Assembly (NCBI GenBank): GCA_025738555.1
Contig: JAOVFP010000001.1
Location: 496,001-560,000 of the forward strand
Source of the DNA: Cyathus striatus
Lineage: Eukaryota; Basidiomycota; Agaricomycetes; Agaricales; Nidulariaceae
Direction: 5' to 3'
DNA length: 64,000 nucleotides
Part shown: positions 10,613 to 21,602 of the stretch, one piece after another
Layout: every line of letters starts with the position of its first letter
Position numbering within the stretch: position 1 is the stretch's first letter
Notes under the pieces: generated by a model
What the model saw: the letters and a program-made list of their open reading frames with translations, nothing else
Databases searched by the model: none
Told to the model about the DNA's origin: nothing
Position numbers and translations under genes: made by a program

Positions 10613-11795
10613 CAGTACTTTACACTCCCCCCCCCTTTCACCATGAATTCACATGAAATTCATGTGAAAATCACATGAAAATCACCTATTTAATATAAAT
10701 TCACATGAAATTCACATGAAATTACATGAACTTCATGTGATTTTAAATATTTTCCAAAAAGCATAGATTCATGAACTTTCATGTATATTAGGTGAAATTT
10801 AGGTGAAAATACAGTGAAATTCATATTAAAAATTGGAGGTCATTACACTACTGAGTGTGACACCTAGAGCTGAGTGTGACACCTAGGGCTGAGTGCAGTC
10901 ATCAAACTTGTCACACATGTGTGAAAGTGTGACATATTGGAAAATGTTGGAAAACGCGTGACATGTGTGACATGCGTGGGAAAAAATGTGACATATTGGA
11001 AAAGTGTCACATACCATAATCATCACATTTGCCACACTTTCCGACTTTTCCCACGCTTGTCACATTTTTCCCACGCTTGTCACACATGTCACGCTTTTTC
11101 CCCCAACATTTTCCAATATGTCACATTTTTTCCCACGCATGTCACACATGTCACGCGTTTTCCAACATTTTCCAATATGTCACACTTTCACACATGTGTG
11201 ACAAGTTTGATGACTGCACTCAGCCCTAGGTGTCACACTCAGCTCTAGGTGTCACACTCAGCTCTCAGTGTCACACTCAGCCCTGTGTGTCACTCTCAGC
11301 CCTAGGTGTCACTCTCAGCCCTCAGTGTCACACTTAGTCCTGAGTGTCATACTTAGCCCTAGGTGTCACACTTAGCCCTCAGTGTCACACTTAGCCCTGG
11401 GTGTCACACTCAGCCCTCGGTATCACACTTAGCCCTCGGTGTCACACTCAGCCCTCAGTGTCACACTTAGCCCTGGGTGTCACACTCAACATGCAGTATT
11501 ACTCTCTACTCTTGTATAAGCTTCACATGAGTATCACATGAATTTCACATGAACTTCACTGAGTGACATGAATGTCAGGTGAAAAATTCATGTGAATTTT
11601 CACTTCATCTTCACATGAAATTCATGTCACTTAGTGAAGTTCCGGAGAAATTCATGCAAAATTCACATGAAATTATTAGCAGTGTTCTCACTGAAATTCA
11701 ACAAAAATAATGCAAAAAGTTCACCTGAAATTCACCCATTCATGTGAAATTCATGTGAAATTCACGTGAAAGGGGGGGGGGAGCGTAAAGAGCTC
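10613..11795. mobile_element. Non-autonomous hAT-like element, copy 1
   Basis: The ends are CAGTACTTTACACTCC (10613) and GGAGCGTAAAGAGCTC (to 11795), followed inward by a C8-9/G9-10 run and GTGAAA/TTTCAC. CATCCTTC flanks both sides exactly (10605-10612 and 11796-11803), an 8-bp TSD. The subterminal zones are dense in CATGTGAA and TTCACATG palindromes. The middle holds a GTGTCACACTCAGCCCT array (11190-11500) and a CGTGACATGTGTGACA palindrome region (10910-11210). There is no coding capacity. Confidence 0.85.
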
Positions 11796-11803
11796 CATCC
11801 TTC

Positions 11804-13230
11804 ATCATCATGCCCAACAGTGACAACACAACTTTTTAATTAGTCGCTCACCATCTTCCGTCCTCTTGTCACTATTTCACACGCACTTCACCGCACTTTG
11901 CACATATTTGTACATGTAACCAATCTTTTACATCAAACACCCTCATCACTACCTTCCTCCTTTGGGTATCCCTCCTCATCATTGATGGACTGATGGCAGC
12001 TGTTTACCCCCTTCCTCGGTCATCATGCACAACAGTGAGAACATAAATATAACATTTACAACTCCAGTTTTGCTCATTTCTCTTAGATCTTTTCATCGAT
12101 TTAGATGTACTGTATTATGTACACAATATATTGTAATAGGTATATAATAAATATTAACTTAGACATGTAGAGTCCGAAATACATCAAAAGTAAGAGAATG
12201 GTTATCTTCATTTCACAACAATATAACTATTATTTTGTATGATCAATAAATAGTATATATATGGGTTATTGAATTACATACTTCTTCATTGTCTGTAATT
12301 CACTACAAGATGGAACTTTTACATGAAAAATATACGAAAAATGCGAATAGTAATTTTGCAATATATACTTGACCAGCAATGAATATTCAGTATCCCTACC
12401 TCAGATGTGTTTATATAGGGTACTGGAGGATAGCACAAAAGAGTTTGTGGTGATACATAGTGACTTGAAAAAGATATTGCGACATGAGATGTTAAGAACA
12501 TTATGTTTATGGCTACCAGAAGCATTTATGGTCTTTGACCACTTTTGTGAGCATATCTACTTACCCACTTCGTCAAATTCTTAGATTTCTTTTGCCATGT
12601 ACTCCTATGAATCTGGTGAATTCAACCGCATAATCTAGATAGTATTTGGATTGCTGTTTACATTTTAATCTTTGAAGAGGTACCTTTTATGTAGTACATT
12701 TGGTTAACCTTGTTTATATCACTACAAACTATTCACTATACTAATTGCATTGCTAACTTTGAGAAGATAAAGATAGAATAGTCTGTTACTCACTACAACT
12801 TCTTTGTACATTGGTGTGACAATTTGTGCATATCATATCAAGCCTTGCTAATGTTCCAAAAAAAAATACATTGAAAGCTGTTATAATTTACTTTATAATA
12901 CTATACCATATGAAAGCCGTGTCACAGATGGGGTGGTAAGAAGATAATCACTTCCTCTTTTCAGATATATTTGATCATTTATAACTTATATTGAAGTCAA
13001 TATACGTATATTAGATCTTATTGTATATAAAACACATTCCATTACAATCTATTAGAGTAACTAATAGACTTGAGCAAAAATTGGGCTGTAAATGGAGGAA
13101 CTGTGGGCTCACTGTGACATATGATGAGGACCATTAGTCTATCACTGATGACTTACCCTAATGAGGAAGGCAGCAGTGTTTGATCTTTTCTATCTCGCTT
13201 TTACACATCTAGTCACATAAATAAGTTGTA
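11804..13230. other. AT-rich intergenic, no gene seen
   Basis: Apart from short chance frames (about 12319-12584) I see nothing supported. An A-run and direct AT-rich motifs occur around 12860. Confidence 0.4.
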
Positions 13231-13299
13231 AGTGATGTATTTTCCAAATCTACATGTAGGGTATAACAGATTCAAGAATAGAATGGCAACTAACATATT

Positions 13300-15047
13300 C
13301 TACTTATCCAATAGCTCAGGTATAGTACGTCCACTCTCCTCCATCATCCTAATTAATAAGTCGTTCTTCTCAATTTGCAACTTAAGCTGTGACCTCAAAT
13401 CTTGCAGTTCCTCTGCCCTCACTTCCTTTAGTCTATTAGTAAGATTATGAAATAATTCAGCGATTTCGAGTGCAGTTTTATCACTGAATGGTGTTTTACA
13501 TAATGTATGTGAGATGAAATGCATTGCCAACTCTTCCCCAGTATGTTGTCCGAGAACCATCATCCAGGCACCAGTCTGATGGCACAAACGTTCACTCTAA
13601 TGGATCAATTAATACAATTGTTGTACCCCCAAAAAAGAAGAAACAAACCCTTTTAATAAGTTCTTTCACACGATGATTAAATCTCTTTGAGGCAGCACCT
13701 TTCATAGGAATTAATGTTGGAAGAGATTGTCTACATTTGATAGCTAGTCTAGATTTAGTAACTGAAACACTCAATTAATATTAAAGGACTAACCCTGTAC
13801 TTTGCTTCCAAGTTGGACACCTTGTACCTCACCAAAGTCTTGCACAACACAACAGTGTCGTGTAGTTGTGGTTGCCAATGATGGGGGTGGCAATGGGGAT
13901 GGGGATGGGGATGGGGATGGGGCGACAGTTCTTTGGGATATTCTAATAAGGTAGGGATCAATAACTTGAGGAGGTCGCAATAGGTTGTCTGTAGCTGACA
14001 ATGTGTTGTCCAATGTGTCGCAGAAATTGTATGAGGTCGACGGCGTGGGTTGCGGTGGTGCCAAGCCAAACACAGTTGGTAGCAGTGGCAAACCCTCGGG
14101 GTTAGCTACCACAGGTAGGAGTGGTGGCGGTGGTAACAAATCAATACTCGTAGGTGTCAGGAGTGGGATGGCTATTGAGGCGTTAGACCACAAGGTGGTT
14201 TCAGCTGTTAAAGCATATTCTATATGTGGAGCGTTGCCAGTCGACAGTGTATCACTCCCCTGGAAATGTTGTCAGAAAACCCTGCATTAAAACTAAAGTA
14301 AACTCACATTTCCCTGGTGCAGACGTCTTATGGGAACCAATATTTCCAGTGCCCTCAATTGGGATGCTGGTGGAGAGGCATTCTGTAACAAGTATAAATG
14401 AGGAAAGTATATGAAAAGTATAATGAGAGAAGCTCACCATGGAGGCCATGGCTTTCTTCTGTAAGGTGAACATACCAGAACGTGTTAGCACAGAGTATTA
14501 ATAAATATAATGAGAGGAACTTACAGACAATGCGGCAGCTTTCTTCTACAGAAAAAACATGTCAAATGTATTATAGAATAATATAATGAAATGAGCTTAC
14601 AGCTTTGGCAGAGGCTTTCTTCTGCAAGGAGAACATATCAGGACAGGTTATATATAATATAATAAAGGAGGGGTTTACTGCTGAGGTGGTGACTTTCTTC
14701 TGAAAGGGAATCGCATCAGGACATAATGTAGAAAAGTATAAAGAGAGAAGCATACAGCAGGGCTGGGAGCTTTCTTATGCAAGGGGGACATGTCAGGATG
14801 GACATAACTTTCTAAAAGATAAATAAGCGTACTACTGAGGTGGCAGCCTTCATCAGCAAAGAGAGCAGATGAGGTCAGAACATATAATTGATACCTGCAA
14901 ATATTGACAGAACTCACACTTCGCAGGGTACGACTGCCTGAAGGTTCAGAAACGTTTTGTTTGGCCTTCTGAAATGTGTGGATCCGATACAGTAATCTGA
15001 ATGATAATGCCTACCTTCTGGTGCTTTCCAGTAGAATGTCTACCCAT
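13300..15047 (-). CDS. Hypothetical gene with tandemly duplicated 21-nt micro-exons
   Basis: Exons on the minus strand, with phases that join: 15015-15047 (MGRHSTGKHQK), 14918-14968 (KAKQNVSEPSG...), 14836-14847 (AATS), 14756-14773 (KAPSPA), 14679-14699 (KKVTTSA), 14601-14621 (KKASAKA), 14525-14545 (KKAAALS), 14438-14458 (KKAMASM), 14308-14382, 13833-14259 (Pro-rich), 13650-13761 and 13300-13596 (ends IPELLDK). Introns are 46-71 nt, GT-AG. The last two exons encode helical, charged sequence (ERLCHQTGAWMMVLGQH, then a heptad-like coiled coil). The Lys/Ala-rich N-terminus suggests a nuclear, nucleic-acid-binding tail. The 3' half resembles uncharacterised proteins I associate with basidiomycete TE-rich loci, but the family has no known function to me. 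The frame looks intact, and one micro-exon (14756-14776) has lost its usual acceptor and probably uses an AG three bases further in. Confidence 0.65.
14438..14850 (-). repeat. Tandem exon-intron duplication, period about 76-87 bp
   Basis: At least five, probably six units each contain an acceptor (TTGCAG or similar), AAGAAAGC + 13 nt, then a GT donor and an intron containing TCTCATTATA or similar. Spacing between exon starts is 87, 76, 78 and 77 bp. All exons are multiples of three and all junctions are phase 0, so units can be added or lost without a frame change. Confidence 0.8.
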
Positions 15048-15496
15048 CACTACCGAAATGAAAGTAGGGGAGAAGACGCAAGGGGAGAAATGAAGGGAAG
15101 ATGGTAACAAGGAAAGGTGCAATGTATTTAGGGACTCACAAACAAGAGTGATACCATTAACTAAAACATGTTTTTATGTCATGTGGACAATTATCCAAGA
15201 ATCATGTGTGATGAAGGATCAGCTTGATGGATCGGGAAAGCCAAGAGAAGCGGTTGAAAGAAGTCAGAGCAATTAAAATCATCAAGATTGCTTTAGCCTT
15301 TAATATGTGTGATCAGTCGACTGCCAGATATGGAAATGGCCAAGTTTCTGATTCCCCAACCCACCATATCAGAAACTTTAACAATTCTCAGTAATCCACT
15401 AATTCAAACATTTTATACCAATCTCTACGAAGGATGACATGAACAGTTCGGTTTCATCATGTTGAACCCATTAAAACTCATCCACCAGAAAAGTTT

Positions 15497-18400
15497 GTGC
15501 GCATGAGGCAGGACACAGCTTTGGAAGTTCAAGCTAGTGCATTTTCTACCAGCTCTCCACAGAGAAAACCATGGTCTTATTCAAGCAGATGCTCCGTTAC
15601 ATCTAAACGACATCTTAAAAAAATAATATCTAGATGTCATTCGCCTCAAATGGAACCTTCTGAAATGAGAAGCTTAGAAACGATGAACATTTTTCGAAAT
15701 TTACCTGATTCGTCCTCTGGTGATGGTTCAGAGACCATGGGTTATGATCAATTCAGAGGAGGTTTTAACTTTAGTGGTACTGAAGTACAGGCACTGGTCA
15801 GAGGTTCGAACAATACCGCCGAAGATGAGAGCTATAAGGAATATGAAAATTCCATTGTTAATAGCAGTGTTGGGTTTTATCAAGTGTCGCAGGAATTGTT
15901 TGTCATACAAGGTTGGGATAAACAACATAGCAAGGGGACTCCGGTGAGTAAAACATAATATATGTCATATATCCAACTTGAACTCAATCACTTAAAGAAC
16001 TATTGGTACCATCTCCAGTGGTGGTTAGTGGAAGGAATGATGGAAGCAGCTTGCATGTGTCCACAAGGACCTTCAAACTGTGTGCATGCACGACTTCTCA
16101 AGAAGCTAGGGGTTACAAAATTCCCAAGAGACGATCATATACCTTTAGATAAGATATGATGCTACAGCTACATAAAGGCAGATGCTTATTCAGACTTCTC
16201 AGAACCCGATAGAGTTATAATGGTCTTTCTTGACTTGGACTTCTCTCCTTTTTACTTATTTTCTGTTTCATCTGGCACTGAAATGATTGAGCGAGTTATT
16301 GTCATTCATGAAGAAGTGGAGCATAGTGTTGCAGTCTGGAAATGTAGAAAATGTGGACCGTCCGGCTGTCAACATATCAACAGCTCAAAGCGCTACTTTA
16401 ATTCATTAAAACAATTGGCCCCTATAAACCCAGACATTGATTCAAGTCCACCTCAGATTACCGGTAAATACTGGTTTACCGCTACCACAACTTGTATATT
16501 CCAGCTGATGGTCTATTTTAGATCAGAATAATCATTTGTTATGTTCTGCTGCTGATGGTAATATAGCTATATTGCATCTTCCGATAATGCCGCCTGTATA
16601 GGCAGCTTTAAAAAGCGACCGTCAGCTATATGACAAGATGGCATGCATGCTGTCATCAGAGCCCGCTTTGATAAAGCTGGGAGACAACTTCTGATGTATT
16701 TGTGGTTCCAGCATTGAAGAAGCCAGAGGTTTGATCAAAAATTCATGTATTATCTATGGAACGGAGAGCACATTTAAAACCAAGATTCAGCTCCGCCAAT
16801 GCCTGAAGTGTCGAAATCGATTTATCAGGCCAGACTGCCAAGAGATCAGCATTTTAAATCTCAACAACAGGTCTCTATTCATGCATATGCTTCTGGAGCA
16901 TTATACAACAAACTTTGCATCTTCAGAGACACCAATGGTAGCCTTCACCACTGACACAACTCGAACATATATAAATTCCGGGAAGGGAATACCTTTTGTT
17001 TCCAATCTAACCTTTTGTGCTGCATGGTTTGCTTATGCTGATTTGGTTGTTCTGGAGAATGATATGACATGCGATATTTGTGGACCTACACCTGATGAGG
17101 TCATTTTTGATGGGGTTTCCATTTCTTTCAGTCGGAAGCAAATTCAGGAAACGATTAGACCCCCAACAACAATATCTGACCATTTGCAAGAAAGAGGTGA
17201 AGCACGTTACATCCCGAAACAACAGCTGATTGAAGACATCAAGCTAAGACATCTTGTCCAGAAGGCACTGACGGGTAAATCACCATTTTCTCCAGCTGAC
17301 AATTGTGATAACACTGACGAAACTGATGACGAGGTAGCAGCTACATCGATTAATTCTCGCTTAGAAGCAGGAAAGGAAAAAGCAATAAAAAAAATAGAAA
17401 ATTGCCTTGCTTGTCTTCCAGGTGTGAGAGTAGGACTTAGGGCATTAAACTCACATCTTGGGGATTTTGTAGAGAGGATACTCGGGGAGAATTCCATCGA
17501 AAAGGGTGGCTGCATCAGACATATATAAAATTCCTTCTTCAGGCAAGTTATAATAGTATTTTCAGTTTTCAGTTTTTACCTTGCTAAATTCATGTAATAC
17601 TAGATTGCGGCAGAGGAGTCTGTCGTGCAGATGGTTAACAGACTTAGTTATCAGAGTCTTTGCGCTTTCTTACAAAATCCTAGCAAAGACAATGTGTCTT
17701 TGTTGACGTGGATACCTGCAATATATATGGTACTCAGACACAAAGTCCAAATAAACTCAAAACTCTTCCTGGACGTTGTCAGAGTCTGTAATTGGATCGC
17801 AACGCGTGCACATGAAGTGCTTTCAAAACTTATAACACAAAGTCCAGTGCACCCTATCAATCAAGATATAGTCCAAGATACGGACAACTAGAAGACTGTA
17901 TGCGCTTGTAAATTATTTCGTAAATACAGACACTGACATCTTTATTTATTTAGACAGGGTCGTGCTACAGTATGCCTATGGTAAGATATAGACCTAAGTA
18001 CCCAAGGCTAAAGCATGATCAAACTGCAGAAAAAGCGGTGTTGGGTGCCGGAAGAGGTTCTCAATGTGCCAAGTATTTCAGCCAGTACTCTCAACAAACA
18101 TTAACGGGTGGTATTATAGCAGTATGGTGCACACATTCCATTTGTTATGGTTTCCATTGCATGCCCATGAGTGAAGGACACAATGACATTTTTTCAGCCT
18201 TGTACACACATTGGGAAGTCCCTCCCAAAAGAGTTATTTATGACTTTGCATGCACATTGGGTCCTTATTGCATGACAAGAGAAGGCGGATTTTTTGCAAA
18301 CACAGATTTCATGATTGATCGTTTTCACGCACCTGGCCACACCAAATGCACCCCAGCATGCTTTCTAAAATCTTATGCCAAAGCAGATCCAAGACTAAAA

Positions 18401-18553
18401 GCCATTAATTCTAGTGCAGCGGAGTGTGGTAATGTGGTTCTTGCACACATCCGAAAATCAGTCAGCTATATGGGTCAATATAGGGCTACACTTTACATGA
18501 AGACTTTCATTTCTATATATAATCAAGGGTTGACAGTAAAACTGCCAGCATAA
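15497..18553 (+). pseudogene. KDZ (Kyakuja-Dileera-Zisupton) transposase, inactivated
   Basis: Exons 15497-15943, 15998-16463, 16522-17542, 17604-17897 and 17954-18553 join in frame apart from lesions. Introns are 54, 58, 61 and 56 nt, and the third starts GCAAGT (GC-AG). Two SWIM-like zinc modules are visible: CMCPQGPSNCVH (about 16053-16088) and CRKCGPSGCQH. A further CICG...C..C cluster spans about 16695-16820. The transposase core in the last exon has YDFACTLGPYC, DRFHAPGHTKC and NSSAAECGN. The Asp, Asp and Glu in these motifs match the expected RNase H-fold acidic residues. Lesions are TGA at 16157-16159, TAG at 16599-16601, TGA at 16692-16694, a one-base loss near 17505, and TAG at 17889-17891. 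The start is uncertain and terminal repeats were not found. It would have mobilised its own element; KDZ elements are known as large fungal cut-and-paste transposons. Confidence 0.85.
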
Positions 18554-19452
18554 GCATTTAACTACTTAAAAATATATCTATTAGAATGCTAATTCCTACA
18601 ATATATGTTGAATTTCCGTTTTATCATATACAAATGAACTCTGTTACTACCCGGCTTCAATCCTGTTATACTTCACGCAGCATACTGCGGCTCGAAATAT
18701 ACATATCCGAGGTTCAGTAAGCATGGGAAAGTGAAATAAAATATTTTGTTATTCTACATATCTCCATGTAATATAATACCCAGTTTCGTGCGATAGTAGA
18801 CAGTAGAGGATATTGAGTAGTGGGTACTACATATTATTATTTAGAACACAAAGAAGACAGATGTAGAAATATAAATTACCCGAGGGACATGTGATGGGAG
18901 CCTTTGAAGTCGATCCCATTGTTCAACGCGCAATATGCTTGCTCGAAATATCAAATCCGAGGTTCCGGAGGCATGTGAAAATCAAATAAAACATACTTTG
19001 TTCTTCTACATATCCGTGCAATCTATATGAATATCTGTTTTACAATACGCAGCTATCACATGATCCCTTGGCTAATATATATTTCTACATCTGCCCTTTG
19101 TGTTCTGAATAACGCCGTATAATTTGGACTATTTAATGTCGTGTATTTTCCTCTATCACACTGAAGTAAAACTATAGAACGTGGAGATATATAGAACAAC
19201 AAAGTATTTTAATTTGACTTCCTCATGCTTCCAGAACCTCGGATATATATATTTCAGGCTGCAGAACATTGTGTGTATAACAGATTGACTGGGAGCAGTA
19301 GCATGGCTCACCAGTGTGTCGAAAAACATACATTAGCCAGATGCTATCACATGTCCCTCAGGTAATTTATATTTCTACATCTGTCATTTGCATTCTGAAT
19401 AACGCTGTATAATGTTCATGATTAATATCCTCTACTGTCCTCTATTGCATTA

Positions 19453-19777
19453 CAGCAGTTTGCTTATCATTGTAGCCCTTTGTTTTTTTAGTGTACATCT
19501 GAATTTCACCGGCGATCAGTGACGGCCACACAGCCTGACTACCAGTAACTGTTTTCCACCTGTCCCATGTACACCCCCACTCCCTTGTACGCTGCCCATT
19601 ATTTCCACACAAGTTGTATCCACGCAACATTTTACTGGATAATTATATATTATGGCATGTATACTTTAACTTTGCATAACTTTTTACATGTCTCTAATCC
19701 TAATTGTTGTGATATGTTCAAATTTGTTTGTTTTCTCGGTTTCTGGGCCAGCTTGATGTCACGAGCCCAAACCTCTG
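19453..19777. mobile_element. 325-bp inverted-repeat element with TA target duplication
   Basis: It interrupts a satellite unit. Ends are CAGCAGTTTG and CAAACCTCTG, imperfect 10-bp inverted repeats, flanked by TA on both sides (19451-19452 and 19778-19779). Removing the element and one TA restores the satellite unit. The pattern fits a Tc1/mariner-type MITE. There is no coding capacity. Confidence 0.65.
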
Positions 19778-20341
19778 TAAATAAAGTACTATAGAACATG
19801 GAGATACATAGAACAAGATGTGCTTATTTGAATTTCCCATGCTTTCAGAACCTCAGATATGTATATTTCAAGCAGCAGTACATTTCATGTAGAATAACGC
19901 AATTGTACATTTCATATCGTCAATGGAAATTCAACAAACACGTTGAATACAAATTAGGTCCAGCTTCTATCACATGTCCCTTGGCTAATTTATACTTCTA
20001 CATCCATCCTTTACGTTCTGAATAACACCTTCTAATGCTCACCATTTAATATCATGTATTGTCCTCTATCACACTAAATTAAGTATTATAGAATATGGAG
20101 ATATGTAGAACAATAAAATGTTTTTATTTGATTTTTCCACGCCTCCAGAACTTGGTATTTGTATATTTCAGGCTGCAGTATATTGCATGTAGTATAACGA
20201 GATTGATGTGGAACAGTAGCAGGGCTTACATGCATGTAAAAAAACGAAAATTCCACAAATGCATTGAACATACATTAGCTGGCTCTTGCCACATGTCCCT
20301 CGGCTAATCTACATCTCTACATCTGTCCTTTGAGTTCAGAG

Positions 20342-20737
20342 TGGATGCCTTTCCATAGGAATCTATTCATGTCTTTTTTGAATAGATTTGAATAGATTGC
20401 TGTTTGCCATGATGCCAATTTTTGCTTATCATCACATAGCTTAGGTGGGGCCTTTACAGACTTTCATAGATTTTGAAGTCTGGAGAGGCCTCAGGACCCC
20501 TCGCCAGATTTTAAAGTCTTGAATAAACCTCACTAAGGCTTGCTTAGGATGCTTACACATCCTTGGCCTTCCTGTTATATAGGTGAGATGATGTCGGGCT
20601 TACGGCACAATTGTTATTTATCTGTTGATAATAGAATTGACTATGGGAATATGCAACGAAATAGACATAGATTTTGAAACTCTGATATATGAAATATTCG
20701 AATCTATTCATAATAGATTCCTATGGAAAGGCATCCA
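20342..20737. mobile_element. 396-bp MITE with perfect 26-bp terminal inverted repeats
   Basis: The left end 20342-20367 begins TGGATGCCTTTCCATAGGAA. The right end 20712-20737 is its exact reverse complement. It splits a satellite unit. No clear TSD is visible. Internally there are AGGCCT and AGACTTTCATAG motifs and no gene. Confidence 0.75.
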
Positions 20738-21242
20738 GTAATGATATATTACACCCACTATTTAATATCATCCACTGTCCTCAATCGCACTAAATTAAGT
20801 ACTATAAAACATGAAGATATATAGAGCAACATTTGACTTTCCCACGCTTCCATATCCTCGGATATGTATATTTCGACTGGCAGTTCATTGGGTGTAGACA
20901 AACAAACATTCCACAAATGCATTGAACATTCCTTAGCCAGCCCCAATTATATATTGCTTAACTAATTTATATTTCTACATCTGTCCTTTGCATTCTGAAT
21001 AACACTGTCTAATGCTCACTATTTAAGGTCCTACACTGTCCTTCATCACACTAAATCAAGTACTACAGAACATGGTAATATGTAGAATGACAAAGTGTTT
21101 TTATTTGATTTTCCCACACATCCAAAACCTCAGATATGTATATTTCATATGGCAGTGCATTCTGTGTAGTATAACGGGATTGACTCAAAATGGTAGCAGG
21201 GTACACATGCATATCAGGAAATGGAAATTCCACAAGTACATT

Positions 21243-21602
21243 AGGGGAATTCAAAGTTGGCATAACACGATACACTACAGTGATTTCTGTATCATTACTA
21301 AGGAGAACAATCAGCGATCAGTTCGGAGTTTATAACATTCAGATAGTGTTGACAGGAACCACATCCTTTCTTTCACCTTACGAAAATATACATTTTGTTA
21401 GATATATTGTCTAAACATAATAGTATATATACAACCTCCAAATTTTTAATGAGATATAGAGGTAGGAAAGAATAAAACTTAGTGAATGTGTATAGCAAAA
21501 TTCTCCGTTTGAATTTCCGATCACGGTTTTCGGCAAGACTGTAGCGATTTGTCCGTAGCGACTGGTTGCAACATGACAAAACAACCAACTTTGAATTCCT
21601 TT
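21243..21602. mobile_element. 360-bp MITE with GGAATTCAAAGTTGG ends
   Basis: Termini AGGGGAATTCAAAGTTGG and CCAACTTTGAATTCCTTT are inverted repeats (16/18). ATT flanks both sides (21240-21242 and 21603-21605), and deleting element plus one ATT restores the satellite motif GCATTGAAC-like sequence. It is non-coding. Confidence 0.65.

Noticed and set aside
10937..11248. Plus-strand frames rich in CHTC and SHF
   Set aside because: They lie wholly in the palindromic TGTGACA region of a non-autonomous element.
13985..14290. Plus-strand Gly-rich frame of 101 codons
   Set aside because: The minus strand carries properly spliced exons across the same bases.
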